DNA of 64,000 bases, taken from Nocardiopsis mwathae. GTDB lineage: Bacteria; Actinomycetota; Actinomycetes; Streptosporangiales; Streptosporangiaceae. The stretch spans positions 5,828,001 through 5,892,000 of the forward strand of contig NZ_JACHDS010000001.1 of assembly GCF_014201195.1 (NCBI RefSeq), read 5' to 3'. This document shows positions 25,610 through 41,679 of this stretch, piece by piece. The stretch's first letter is position 1. The number at the start of each line of letters is the position of its first letter. The notes beneath the pieces were generated by a model. It was given only the letters and a program-made list of their open reading frames with translations. It was not told the origin of the DNA and searched no databases. The translations under genes and the position numbers were made by a program.

Positions 25610-26437
25610 ATGCTGAAGAAGATCGCCGCGGCCGCGGCGGGTGCGGGGCTGATGGTGGCCGTCGCGGGCTGTTCGGCGCTGCCGCTGCCGGGACTGGGTG
25701 GTCCGAGCCCGCTCGAAATCGTCCGGAACATGGCGAGCAATGCCGAGCAGGCCGACACCTACTCGGCCACGATCTCCATGACCGGCGCCCTGGGCGGCGA
25801 GAGCATGGAGATGTCCGGGGACGTCGACTACGTGCGTGAGCCGGAGCCGACGATGCGGATGGAGATGGGCGTCGACGGCCAGCAGGTGACGGTCCTCATG
25901 CGCGGCAGCGAGATGCTGACCAAGACCGACATCCCGGGCGTGGGCGACATGGGCGGCGACATGCCCGAGTGGATCCGCATGGAGATGGGCCAGGCGGGGG
26001 TCGAAGTCGCCAACCAGGACCCGCTCTCCGAGGTGCAGCGGCTGATCGCCGCCAAGGAGGCCGAGGAGGCCGGGAGCGAGGACGTCAACGGCGTCGCCAC
26101 CACCAAGTACGTCGGCTCCTACAGCACCGAGGAGGCGCTGCGGGAGGTCGACGACCCCGAGGCGCGGCAGGCGGCGCGTGAGACGTTCGAGAAGGCCGGT
26201 GTCGACACCGTGGACTTCGAGGTCTATGTCGACGGCGACGAACAGCCGCGCCGCGTGATCAGCAAGCTGGGCGACGCCTTCACGTCGACGGTGGACTTCC
26301 GCTCCTTCAATGAGCCGATGGAGATCGACTACCCGGCGGAGGACCGGATCGGTGACTTCCCCATGCCCGGTGGCGACCTGGGTGACCTGGGTGACCTCGG
26401 CGAGATGGGGGACATGGGTGACCTCGGGGTGTACTAG
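25610..26437 (+). CDS. Putative lipoprotein (LppX/LolA-like fold suspected)
   Basis: The 275-residue protein has a lipoprotein signal ending in AVAGC with Cys21. The mature domain starts PSPLEIVRNMASNAEQADTYSA and continues with alternating beta-type segments (FEVYVDGDEQPRRVISKL, TSTVDFRSFN), which fits the half-barrel LppX/LprG or LolA-like lipoproteins that carry lipids. The end is a low-complexity stretch of GDLGDLGDLGEMGDMGDLG. The ATG at 25610 follows GGGGG at 9 bases; an earlier ATG at 25592 lacks a ribosome site. Lipoprotein genes also sit between rplA and rplJ in streptomycetes. Confidence 0.78.
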   Translation: MLKKIAAAAAGAGLMVAVAGCSALPLPGLGGPSPLEIVRNMASNAEQADTYSATISMTGALGGESMEMSGDVDYVREPEPTMRMEMGVDGQQVTVLMRGSEMLTKTDIPGVGDMGGDMPEWIRMEMGQAGVEVANQDPLSEVQRLIAAKEAEEAGSEDVNGVATTKYVGSYSTEEALREVDDPEARQAARETFEKAGVDTVDFEVYVDGDEQPRRVISKLGDAFTSTVDFRSFNEPMEIDYPAEDRIGDFPMPGGDLGDLGDLGEMGDMGDLGVY

Positions 26438-26645
26438 GGGCAGCGGTTTCGATGTGGCCCTGACCGCCTGAGTCCCCGGACGCCCCGCAGGGGGCGGGGG
26501 GAGAGGTGGCAGAGGCGGCCGTGTGCGCCGGGTCCGGTTGCGGGCCCGGCGCACCGCCGTCCGTGCCGGGTCGACGGCGTCCCCGTTCACCGTCCCGTTC
26601 CCAGGAACATCCGCGGGAGGGTTCGCGGCACTCCTGGTCATCGGC

Positions 26646-26845
26646 TAGCATGGGGGACTGCCGAAGACCGCCGGTCGTCACCCAACGGGTGACCTAAGGT
26701 CCCAAGTGAACTGGGGCGGCCTGCGCAGGTGTGATGTGAGCTGTGTCGATCCCCGTCGCAGCGGGATGTGTGCGCTCTTGCGCCCATGTGTCCGCGAGCC
26801 GTGTGGATCCACTGGCCCCGTGCGCCTGCGCCGGGGCTTTTTTCA
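26646..26845 (+). promoter_or_regulatory. L10 leader RNA and attenuator of rplJ-rplL
   Basis: A -10 candidate TAGCAT (26646-26651) precedes the leader. The leader contains CTGCCGAAGACCGCCGG and CTAAGGTCCCAAGTG, resembling actinomycete L10-leader RNAs that bind the L10-L12 complex. It ends in a GC-rich hairpin, GGCCCCGTGCGC with GCGCCGGGGC, followed by TTTTTT at about 26838, a probable attenuator. The remaining bases 26438-26645 show no gene. Confidence 0.65.
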
Positions 26846-26911
26846 TTGCCCTCGCTGCCCTGTCACCTGGCCCCTTGGGAAACACCGGCGTTCACTGTTG
26901 GAAGGAGTCCC

Positions 26912-27436
26912 ATGGCGAGGCCGGATAAGGCAGCCGCGGTCGCCGAGCTCACGGAGGAGTTCCGTGACTCGCAGGGCGCTGTGCTGACCGAGTACCGGGG
27001 GCTCACTGTGGCGCAGCTCGGTGAGCTGCGTCGTAGCCTCGGCCAGAACGCGCGCTTCCGCATCGCGAAGAACACGCTGAGCAAGATCGCGGCCAACGAG
27101 GCCGGTCTTGGCGAGCAGGTCAACGACCTGTTCGAGGGTCCCTCCGCCATCGCTTTCGTCCACGGTGACGTGGTCGAGGCCGCCAAGGGGCTGCGTGACT
27201 TCTCGAAGGCGAACAAGGCGCTCGTGATCAAGGGCGGCGTCATCGACGGCAAGGCGATGACGTCCGACGAGATCACCAAGCTGGCCGATCTTGAGTCCCG
27301 CGAGGTTCTCCTCGCGAAGCTGGCCGGCGCGCTCAAGGCCAAGCAGGGCCATGCCGCCGCGCTGTTCCAGGCGCTGCCGTCGAAGACCGTGCGGCTCGCT
27401 CAGGCGCTGCACGACAAGCGTGCGGACGAAGCCTAA
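26912..27436 (+). CDS. rplJ: 50S ribosomal protein L10
   Basis: The 174-residue L10 anchors the L7/L12 stalk. It begins [17 protein letters not shown] and shows [19 protein letters not shown] and [12 protein letters not shown]; the C-terminal helix that binds L7/L12 dimers ends in [13 protein letters not shown]. The ATG at 26912 follows GGAAGGAG. Confidence 0.97.
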   Translation: MARPDKAAAVAELTEEFRDSQGAVLTEYRGLTVAQLGELRRSLGQNARFRIAKNTLSKIAANEAGLGEQVNDLFEGPSAIAFVHGDVVEAAKGLRDFSKANKALVIKGGVIDGKAMTSDEITKLADLESREVLLAKLAGALKAKQGHAAALFQALPSKTVRLAQALHDKRADEA

Positions 27437-27535
27437 GAAACCCACGAACCTTGCCGGTGCGAACGCGCCGGTATGGCAAGGCTCGGCACGGCGTCGCCGG
27501 ACGCGCGTGTTGCTAGAGAAAGAGAGATCGCAATC

Positions 27536-27925
27536 ATGGCGAAGCTCAGCACCGAAGAGCTGCTGGAGCAGTTCGAGGGGATGACCCTTCTCGAGCTGGC
27601 CGACTTCGTGAAGCAGTTCGAGGAGAAGTTCGACGTCACCGCCGCCGCCCCGGCCGCGGTCGCCGTCGCCGCCCCGGGTGCTGCCGGTGGTGGCGAGGCC
27701 GCCGAGGAGGAGAAGGACGAGTTCGACGTCGTCCTGGAGTCCGCCGGCGACAAGAAGATCCAGGTCATCAAGGAGGTCCGTGGCCTCACGAGCCTGGGCC
27801 TCAAGGAGGCCAAGGACCTGGTCGACAACGCCCCGAAGCCGCTGCTGGAGGGTGTCAACAAGGAGGCCGCCGAGAAGGCCAAGGCTGCCCTGGAGGGCGC
27901 CGGCGCCACGGTCACCCTCAAGTAG
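27536..27925 (+). CDS. rplL: 50S ribosomal protein L7/L12
   Basis: The 129-residue stalk protein recruits translation GTPases. It has an N-terminal dimerisation part ([20 protein letters not shown]), an Ala/Gly hinge near residues 38-58 and the C-terminal domain with [20 protein letters not shown]. The ATG at 27536 follows AGAGAGA. It lies 99 bases after rplJ. Confidence 0.97.
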   Translation: MAKLSTEELLEQFEGMTLLELADFVKQFEEKFDVTAAAPAAVAVAAPGAAGGGEAAEEEKDEFDVVLESAGDKKIQVIKEVRGLTSLGLKEAKDLVDNAPKPLLEGVNKEAAEKAKAALEGAGATVTLK

Positions 27926-27962
27926 TCCATCGGACTGCACCGCTGTTCCGAACAGCAGGTAG

Positions 27963-27990
27963 GGGCGGCCACCCCGCGGGGTGGCCGCCC
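27963..27990 (+). terminator. Terminator after rplL
   Basis: GGGCGGCCACCCC and GGGGTGGCCGCCC flank a 2-base spacer, followed by TTCG. It would end or reduce read-through from rplJL into rpoB. Confidence 0.75.
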
Positions 27991-28478
27991 TTCGCCGTTC
28001 ATGCGTGGCGACGCGGGCACGGGGGGTGCTGTGCGCCCGGCCGTTGCGGCCAGGGGCGCCGACTCGGCCGGACCTGGCAGCCCGGTGGCCGGATCCGGCC
28101 GATCGGTCCCGCCGGGGCGCCGGATGGGCGCGGCGGCCGCGAAGCGCCGCACGGCGCGTGTGCCGCGATGGGGCGCGGGTCGTCCCGAGCGCGCTGCCGT
28201 CATCGCCTGTGACGCCGATCCCGCCGTCGGCGCGGCCGACCCGTCCGACCCCGCTCCGGGGATTCCGGTGAGGGAGGGGACATCGGGCGGGAGAACCGGA
28301 CACCGCCACCGAGGCCTGGACCTAAGGGTCCTTCCCGGTTGTCGGGCCCTTCACACTCCCGGCGCGCTGTGGGACCTCTCACGGCCGTCCGAGGCCCCTC
28401 GGGACGGGCTTCGGGCTTGACGGATTCGCCGGTTGCGGCGATGCTGCGTGGTGTCGTGAATGACTCCGGGGGCCACGG
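27991..28478. other. Non-coding DNA upstream of the rpoB promoter
   Basis: No gene is supported in this GC-rich stretch; open frames have shadow-like composition. A palindrome-like GGACCTAAGGGTCC lies at about 28317-28330. Otherwise nothing specific was recognised. Confidence 0.5.
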
Positions 28479-28508
28479 TTGGACAGCGGTGTAGTATTCG
28501 GCTACACT
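28479..28508 (+). promoter_or_regulatory. rpoB promoter
   Basis: TTGGAC (28479-28484) and TACACT (28503-28508) are 18 bases apart, a good housekeeping-sigma promoter. It gives a leader of about 185 bases before the TTG start of rpoB, as in streptomycetes. Confidence 0.65.
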
Positions 28509-28698
28509 GCCCTTTTGCGCTGCCCTTTGACGATCCGTGTGCCGGTGTCCGTGCGTTGTGTCCGATTCTTCGTGATCTCGGCGCCCATCGTACGTGCTCC
28601 AGACGGGAGCCTCCGACCTCGGCGGTTCTCCTCCGACACCTATGGGTCGTCCGGCGTGCGCGCGCATCAACCGCCACAAGCCTTCGGAAGGACCCCTG

Positions 28699-32166
<3,468 letters not shown>

Positions 32167-32200
32167 CTTCCGCGATCTTCAAGAGCAGGGGACGAATTAA

Positions 32201-36076
<3,876 letters not shown>

Positions 36077-36116
36077 CGTCGAGAGACGACCGGTGAGATC
36101 GATTGATTGATCTGGT

Positions 36117-36156
36117 GGCGGCGGTAGTCCACCCCGGAAGGGGTGGAACTACCGCC
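36117..36156 (+). terminator. Terminator of rpoBC
   Basis: GGCGGCGGTAGTCCACCCC and GGGGTGGAACTACCGCC, with a GGAA loop, form a stable hairpin followed by GTTCGTCGTT. Confidence 0.8.
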
Positions 36157-36233
36157 GTTCGTCGTTCCCGGTCGGCATACTCGGATTCGGATGGGGACTC
36201 AAGCGCGCAGGCGCGGTCTGGAGATCGAAGACA

Positions 36234-39200
36234 GTGACGGACAACGGGGGAGGGCGGTACGGGTCATCCGGTGAGGAGCAGGAGCCGCGGCAGCAGCCGG
36301 GCTCCTGGTTCACGCCGACCGGAGACCGGTACCGCACACAGTCGCATTACCAGGACCCTTACGAGGGGGAGAGCACCGGTGAGGGGACGGCGGGGGATGC
36401 CGCGCCCGCACCGGACCACGAACACGGGACCGGCTCCTTCGTCGGCTTCCCGAACACCGGTGGCTACCCGGGGATGAGCGCAGCGCGCCCCGGCATGGCC
36501 GAGCCCTACCCGTCGGCACTCGGCGGGCTCGGCACGGAGCCGGGTGAGCCGGCGGCCCCGCACCCGGCCCCCGGCGGCCCGCAGGCCGCACCCCGGCCCG
36601 GGAACGACCTCACCGGGTCGCTGCCGCGGCTCCCCGGGACGCCGAGCTATCCCGGCGTCCCCGGCCACTCCGGGGCGACAGGCGGACCGTCACCGGTCGG
36701 CGGCACCGAACCCGCGGATGGGCCGACGTCGACCGTCGGCACTCCGGCCACCGGCGCCCAGCCCTCCCTTCGCGGGGCGGCCCCGACCGGCGGACAGCAG
36801 CCGCCCGCCCAGTACGACCTGGGCACCGGATCCAGCCCGGCCTACGACCACCGGGCCGGTCTGCCGCCCTACGCCTCCGGTGCCGCCGCGCCGGGTGCGC
36901 CCGGTGTGCCCGGTGTGCCCAACCCCTTCGCGGCGCCCCGGACCGCCGACCCGATGCCGTCGGACGCCCCCTCCGGCGCCGACCGCACCGGAGAGGCGCC
37001 CGAGCGCCCGGCACCGCCGTCCACCGGACCTCCTGCGCGACCGGCGCAGTCGGAGGCGGGTGGCGCCGAGGAGAATCGGGCCGGCGGTGTGTACCGGGTG
37101 CCCACCGGCGCTCAGCCGTCCTGGACTCCCCAGGGCGAGCTGAGCGGCCTGCCGCTCAACGTGTCCGGTGGCTACCCCGGCTTCGGCTCCAGCGTGCGCC
37201 GCGACGCCGCGCAGCCCGCGGACCCGGTGGCACCGGCCGACGACGGGGTCTCCGCCCTCGGCTCTCCCGCGACCCGGGACGAGAGTGGGCCGGAGCAGGC
37301 GGCAGCGGGCACGGAACCCGGTCACACCTGGGGGGGCGCCCCCGACGGCTACCCCGCCGGCGGGTCCCCGAACCTCCCGCAGCCGGAGCCCGACCGCCCG
37401 CACCACACCGCAGCCCCCGCGTTCGGAGCCCCCACCCCCACCTCCGAGACCGGGTGGGGTGCCGACCCGCACCACCCCATCGGCACACCCCCAGCAGCCC
37501 CTTCGGCCCCTGCGGACTTCTCGACCCCCTCGGAGCGCACGACCCACTCCGGCCGCCCCGAGTACCGAGACCACGCCGACGCCGCCCCCTACGGCCCACC
37601 ACAGGGCACCGGCTACGGCGACGCCGCGCCTCAGGGGGTGCCGAGCCTGCCCGGAACCGGCCCCCAGAGCAGCCCTCCACCGACCCACGACGAGCCCGTC
37701 CGGCCGACCTACGGCGAACCCTTCGGAACCCCGCAGGCGGCCCCGACCGGCGGTTATCCGTCCCTCGCTCCGGATGCCGCGACGCATACCGGAGGCTATC
37801 CGTCCCTCACGTCCGATCTTGCGGCCCCGACCGGCGGCTACCCGTCCCTGGCACCTGACCCCGCGGTGCCGGGCGCCCCGGGCCATCCGGGCGCCCATCC
37901 GGACGACCAGCGCGGCGACGGCCACCGCGACACCCGGTGGGAGGACCCGCTGGCGACAGGGGGCTCCTGGGAGCGGCCGGGCCACTACGACGCGCGGCCG
38001 GGCGGCGGCGACCGGCCCGCCGAACCGGCGGACGCGCGGCCGTCGGACGACGCCTACGCCGATGAGCTCTCGCGGCCCTACCTCGGCCGCCCCGCCGCCG
38101 AGGAGCCCGCACCCGGGAGCACCACCGGGCAGTGGGAGAGCCCGTGGGCCGCGTCCGACGTGCCGCCGCCGACCACCGGGCCGTTCGCCGGGATCGACCC
38201 GGCGGCACCGGCACCGGGCGCGGCGGACCCGCTGAGCAGCGGGGAGGAGACCACCACCGGTGGCCTGCCCGCTGAGCCGGCCCGCCCCGCCGCCGAGCCG
38301 GGCGGCGACCTGGGGACCGGCAGCGGCAACACGTGGGCGTTCAGTCGGGACGACCCCCGGCTGCCCGACTCCGTCCGGGAGACCGCCCTGCAGGCGGAGC
38401 AGAAGCGGCGCGACGGCTCGCCCGACCACACCACGCAGTTCTTCGGGGCCGCGCCCGGCACCGGGCCCGCGTCGGAGGAGCCCCCGGCGCCGGAGGGCAT
38501 CCCCGCGGCCGACGACCCGCTGGCGGCCATCGCCGCACAGCAGGCCCAGGCGCGCGCCCAGGAGGCGGCGGCGCCGGAGGCCACCGGCGGTCTGCCGCTG
38601 GAGGACTGGGGAGCGCGGCTGAGCCCGATGACGTCGCCGCAGCGGGCGGTCGAGGACGAGCTCGGCCCGGACGGGCGCGGGGAGGCCGAGCACGACCACT
38701 GGGCCGACCCCGCCGCTCGCGGCCCTGAGGCCGAGGTGCCGCAGGGATACGCAGCCGAGCCGTGGGTGCCGCAGCACGACCCGCACCATGCGGGCCCCGA
38801 CTCCTGGTCGCCGCAGCAGCCCGGCCCCGAGGGCCTTGCCCCGCAGCCGGGTGCCGACACGGGCGGTCCGGCCCCGTCGCACAATTGGGCGCAGAAGACC
38901 AGCTACGCCGACGCCATGGAGGGAACGCAGGCGATGCCCGCGCTCCCGGACGGCTTCGTCCCGGACGGCCGCGGCGAGGGCTACCCCGACCACGGGGCCA
39001 CCGGTTTCCCGGTGGAGCACGGCTACGACGGTGGCCCGGACGACCGGTACGGCTACGGCGAAGGTCACGCGGCCGACGGCCGCGGCGAGCGGTACGGCGA
39101 CCGCTACGACGGCTCCTACGACGAGGGGTATGACGAGCGGTACGACCATGGTCCGGACGGCGGCCCCTACCAGGGGTACGGCGCCGAGGCGGACCGGTAC

Positions 39201-39650
39201 GGGGACCAGGGCTATGACGCCTACGAGGGGTCGGACGCCTATGACGACACCTACGAGGACCGCCCCGGAGCCGATGGGGAGGACCGGCGCGGGGGCCGTG
39301 GCCGCGGCGGCCGCGACCCGATCACCGACGACTTCCCCGGCTTCGACGAGCACCCGCCCGGCGCTGTCGCCGATCCCTACCCGGGGTACGACAACATCGA
39401 CTACTGGCCGGAGACCGCACCGGGTGCCACGACCACCCTGTGGCTCGGCATCGTCGGCCTGGTTCCGGTGATCGGTCTGTTCACCGCGATCGCGGCGTTC
39501 GTCACCGGGTCGAAGGCCAAGCGCGACATCCAGGCGTCCGAGGGCGAACTGGAGGGTCTCAACCTGGTCAAGACCGGGACCATCCTCGCGGCGGCCGGCA
39601 TCGCGCTGTTCGTCGTCGAGGCCGTCGTGGTCGTCCTGACGCTGCTGTAG
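36234..39650 (+). CDS. Giant disordered protein with C-terminal DUF4190-like membrane domain
   Basis: The 1138-residue protein has about 1060 residues of low-complexity Gly/Pro/Ala/Asp/Tyr-rich sequence, then two membrane helices separated by a short charged loop (TLWLGIVGLVPVIGLFTAIA, SKAKRDI, ILAAAGIALFVVEAVVVVL), which is the DUF4190 pattern. The long part must lie in the cytoplasm or outside as a flexible tail. It contains three near-repeats of TGGYPSLAPD (37744-37862) and a Tyr/Gly/Asp stretch near residues 930-1030. DUF4190 proteins with Pro-rich tails are common in actinomycetes, but this tail is far longer than usual. The GTG start at 36234 lacks a strong ribosome site. Function is unknown. 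Confidence 0.8.
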   Translation: MTDNGGGRYGSSGEEQEPRQQPGSWFTPTGDRYRTQSHYQDPYEGESTGEGTAGDAAPAPDHEHGTGSFVGFPNTGGYPGMSAARPGMAEPYPSALGGLGTEPGEPAAPHPAPGGPQAAPRPGNDLTGSLPRLPGTPSYPGVPGHSGATGGPSPVGGTEPADGPTSTVGTPATGAQPSLRGAAPTGGQQPPAQYDLGTGSSPAYDHRAGLPPYASGAAAPGAPGVPGVPNPFAAPRTADPMPSDAPSGADRTGEAPERPAPPSTGPPARPAQSEAGGAEENRAGGVYRVPTGAQPSWTPQGELSGLPLNVSGGYPGFGSSVRRDAAQPADPVAPADDGVSALGSPATRDESGPEQAAAGTEPGHTWGGAPDGYPAGGSPNLPQPEPDRPHHTAAPAFGAPTPTSETGWGADPHHPIGTPPAAPSAPADFSTPSERTTHSGRPEYRDHADAAPYGPPQGTGYGDAAPQGVPSLPGTGPQSSPPPTHDEPVRPTYGEPFGTPQAAPTGGYPSLAPDAATHTGGYPSLTSDLAAPTGGYPSLAPDPAVPGAPGHPGAHPDDQRGDGHRDTRWEDPLATGGSWERPGHYDARPGGGDRPAEPADARPSDDAYADELSRPYLGRPAAEEPAPGSTTGQWESPWAASDVPPPTTGPFAGIDPAAPAPGAADPLSSGEETTTGGLPAEPARPAAEPGGDLGTGSGNTWAFSRDDPRLPDSVRETALQAEQKRRDGSPDHTTQFFGAAPGTGPASEEPPAPEGIPAADDPLAAIAAQQAQARAQEAAAPEATGGLPLEDWGARLSPMTSPQRAVEDELGPDGRGEAEHDHWADPAARGPEAEVPQGYAAEPWVPQHDPHHAGPDSWSPQQPGPEGLAPQPGADTGGPAPSHNWAQKTSYADAMEGTQAMPALPDGFVPDGRGEGYPDHGATGFPVEHGYDGGPDDRYGYGEGHAADGRGERYGDRYDGSYDEGYDERYDHGPDGGPYQGYGAEADRYGDQGYDAYEGSDAYDDTYEDRPGADGEDRRGGRGRGGRDPITDDFPGFDEHPPGAVADPYPGYDNIDYWPETAPGATTTLWLGIVGLVPVIGLFTAIAAFVTGSKAKRDIQASEGELEGLNLVKTGTILAAAGIALFVVEAVVVVLTLL

Positions 39651-39686
39651 CTCCACCGGTTCCACCGCGGCCGACACCGGTCGCAG

Positions 39687-39745
39687 AACGGCGGCGCCCC
39701 GCCCGACTCCCGATCACCACGGGAGGCGGATGGGGCGCCGCCGTT
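39687..39745. terminator. Bidirectional terminator between the housekeeping and cluster genes
   Basis: AACGGCGGCGCCCC (39687-39700) pairs perfectly with 39732-39745, with an inner CTCCCG/CGGGAG stem. It separates the convergent disordered-protein gene and the aminomutase gene, and marks the left edge of the biosynthetic cluster. Confidence 0.75.
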
Positions 39746-39763
39746 TCGCATGCACCTGGCCGG

Positions 39764-41245
39764 TCATGCCGGGTAGGTCTCGCGCCACCATCGGCGTCCG
39801 CTTTCCGGCAGGGTGTCGATGGGGTCGTAGTAGACGTGGTGGCGGTCGAGGGCGTCGGTGGCATCGCCTTCGATCGCCGTCCGGTAGTTCTTGGTCCAGT
39901 ACGAGATACCGCGTTCCCGGTCGTAGGCGGATACCTGGTGCACCCACCGCTTCCCGACGAACGGGACATCGCACACGATGCGCGGGGTCGCGTAGCCCGG
40001 CAGGTAGCCCATGATCGCGTGCTGGAGTTCCTGGGCGCGGTTCAGGGACACCCGCCAGTGCTCGGAGTTGGGGATCATGTCGCACATGTAGAAGTAGTAG
40101 GGCACCAGCTGCGCCTCGCCGTGCATCGCGAAGCACAGGTCCAGCAGCTGGTCGGGGCTGTCGTTGACGCCGCGCATCAGCACTCCCTGGTTGCGCACGT
40201 CCCGCAGCCCGCTCTCCAGGAGCAGGTGCGTCGCCTCGGCGACCAGCGGGGTGACCGACTGGGCGTGGTTGATGTGTGTGTGCAGGGCGAGGCTGACCCC
40301 GCGGTCCCGGGCGGCCCGGGCCACCCGGGCCAGCCCGTCCAGGACCGATTCCTGGATCCAGTACTGCGGCAGCCCGGCGAGGGCCTTGCTCGCCAGCCGG
40401 ATGTCCCGCACGCTGTCCAGCTCCAGCAGCCGCAGCAGGAACGTTTCGAGCCGCGTCCAGGGAATGTTGGCGACGTCGCCGCCGGAGACGACGACGTCGC
40501 GCACGGTCGGTGTGCGCTGCAGGTAGTCGATGATCGCGTCCTGCCGGTCGGTCGGCGTGAGCCGCAGTTTCTCCTTCTTGATCTGCTCGGTGGAGTTCCC
40601 GACGAGGTCCATGCGCGTGCAGTGCCCGCAGTACTGCGGGCAGGTGGAGATGAGCTCGGCCAAGACCTTGGTGGGGTAGCGGTGGGTCAGGCCCTCCACC
40701 ACCCACATGTCGGCTTCGTGCAGGGAGTCGCGCTGGGCGAAGGGGTGGGAGGGGTGATAGGGGTGCCGGTCCGAGCGCACCGGAAGCATGTAGCGGCGGA
40801 TCGGGTCGGCGTAGAAGGCGTCGGTGAAGTCCGCGGGCGCGGGACGGGCGTGCGGAACCATGGTGTTGATCATCTGCGGCGGCAGCAGCATCGACATGGT
40901 CGACAGCTCGCGCTGGTCGGCGAGCAGATCGGTGTAGAAGGCGTCGGTGAGCAGGTTCCCCATGAGCGTGCGGAGCTGCTTGATGTTGCGGACACAGTTG
41001 ACGCGCTGCCATTGCGCGTTCCGCCACTGCGCCTCGGTGACGTCCGCCCACCCGGGGAACCGGCTCCAGTCCGGTTCGACCAGCGGTGTGCGGCGGTAGG
41101 TGTAGGGCTGCTCCGGGCGGCGCATCCCGGCCCGGGCACGTGCCGAGGCCGGAACGAAGTCGAAGGCGCGGTCGAGCGGCAACCGCCCGATGTCCGGTTC
41201 CGTGCCCTGAGGTGGGCCTGGCGCGCGCGTGTCGTCGAAGTTCAT
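39764..41245 (-). CDS. kamA: Lysine 2,3-aminomutase (radical SAM, KamA family)
   Basis: The 493-residue radical SAM/PLP enzyme should convert L-lysine to L-beta-lysine. The iron-sulphur cluster cysteines are Cys202, Cys206 and Cys209 in CPQYCGHCTRMDLVGNS, and DVVVSGGDVANIPW binds SAM. The C-terminal half has LHTHINHAQSVTPL, RNQGVLMRGVN and YYFYMCDMIP as in KamA proteins; a PLP lysine should lie nearby in the VPFVGKRWVHQV stretch. It closely resembles aminomutases of beta-lysine antibiotic clusters such as streptothricin, from memory. It is the last gene of the minus-strand operon, 49 bases after the carrier gene. A glutamate or arginine mutase is a less likely alternative. Confidence 0.88.
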   Translation of the reverse strand: MNFDDTRAPGPPQGTEPDIGRLPLDRAFDFVPASARARAGMRRPEQPYTYRRTPLVEPDWSRFPGWADVTEAQWRNAQWQRVNCVRNIKQLRTLMGNLLTDAFYTDLLADQRELSTMSMLLPPQMINTMVPHARPAPADFTDAFYADPIRRYMLPVRSDRHPYHPSHPFAQRDSLHEADMWVVEGLTHRYPTKVLAELISTCPQYCGHCTRMDLVGNSTEQIKKEKLRLTPTDRQDAIIDYLQRTPTVRDVVVSGGDVANIPWTRLETFLLRLLELDSVRDIRLASKALAGLPQYWIQESVLDGLARVARAARDRGVSLALHTHINHAQSVTPLVAEATHLLLESGLRDVRNQGVLMRGVNDSPDQLLDLCFAMHGEAQLVPYYFYMCDMIPNSEHWRVSLNRAQELQHAIMGYLPGYATPRIVCDVPFVGKRWVHQVSAYDRERGISYWTKNYRTAIEGDATDALDRHHVYYDPIDTLPESGRRWWRETYPA

Positions 41246-41294
41246 GGTCGTCTTTCCCCCGGGTTTCTTCGCTCTGGTCGCCGGCCGCCGCGAG

Positions 41295-41603
41295 TCATAC
41301 GTCGGGCGCCGGCTGCGGAAGCCGCCGCACGACGATCCGGCACAGCTCCTTGGGCCCGCTGTTCTCGGTGAGCAGGTCGCGCATTTCGAGTCGGACCCCG
41401 AAGCGCTTGCCGACCCGGCGGCCGATGATGATCAGGTCGAGCGAGTCGACCCCGAGCTCGTAGAAGGAGAGCGCAGGGTCGACCGCTCCGCCCGGCTCGC
41501 CGAGGTGGCGGGCGGTCTGCTGCACGACGTAGGCGAGGACGGAGTCCTCGGTGCGGTCGTCGGGAGGGGGGTTCTGGGCGTGTTCATCCCGAACGTCGGA
41601 CAT
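41295..41603 (-). CDS. Stand-alone peptidyl/acyl carrier protein
   Basis: The 102-residue carrier protein has the phosphopantetheine site at Ser54 in YELGVDSLDLIIIGRRV, with the helical flanks of carrier proteins. It has a disordered N-terminus of about 20 residues. The ATG at 41603 follows GGAGTGAG. In context it should be loaded with an amino acid, probably beta-lysine, by the adenylation enzyme of the same operon, and present it to the condensation enzyme at the other end of the cluster. The phosphopantetheinyl transferase must come from elsewhere. Confidence 0.85.
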   Translation of the reverse strand: MSDVRDEHAQNPPPDDRTEDSVLAYVVQQTARHLGEPGGAVDPALSFYELGVDSLDLIIIGRRVGKRFGVRLEMRDLLTENSGPKELCRIVVRRLPQPAPDV

Positions 41604-41679
41604 CGACTCACTCCATGTGGGTTCCCCACGGACGGTCCGTGGAGGCGCGCGACGGGCCGGCGGTGGCGGCCCGGGGCGG

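Noticed and set aside
24419-25616. Several 100- to 220-codon open frames within the inverted-repeat block
   Set aside because: The two arms give the same peptide in opposite orientation, composition is Arg/Gly/Pro-rich, and no ribosome binding sites or families are found.
36234-39650. Repeats inside the disordered protein as a possible CRISPR array
   Set aside because: Units are in-frame coding near-repeats without spacer structure; no CRISPR array or cas gene is seen anywhere in the window.
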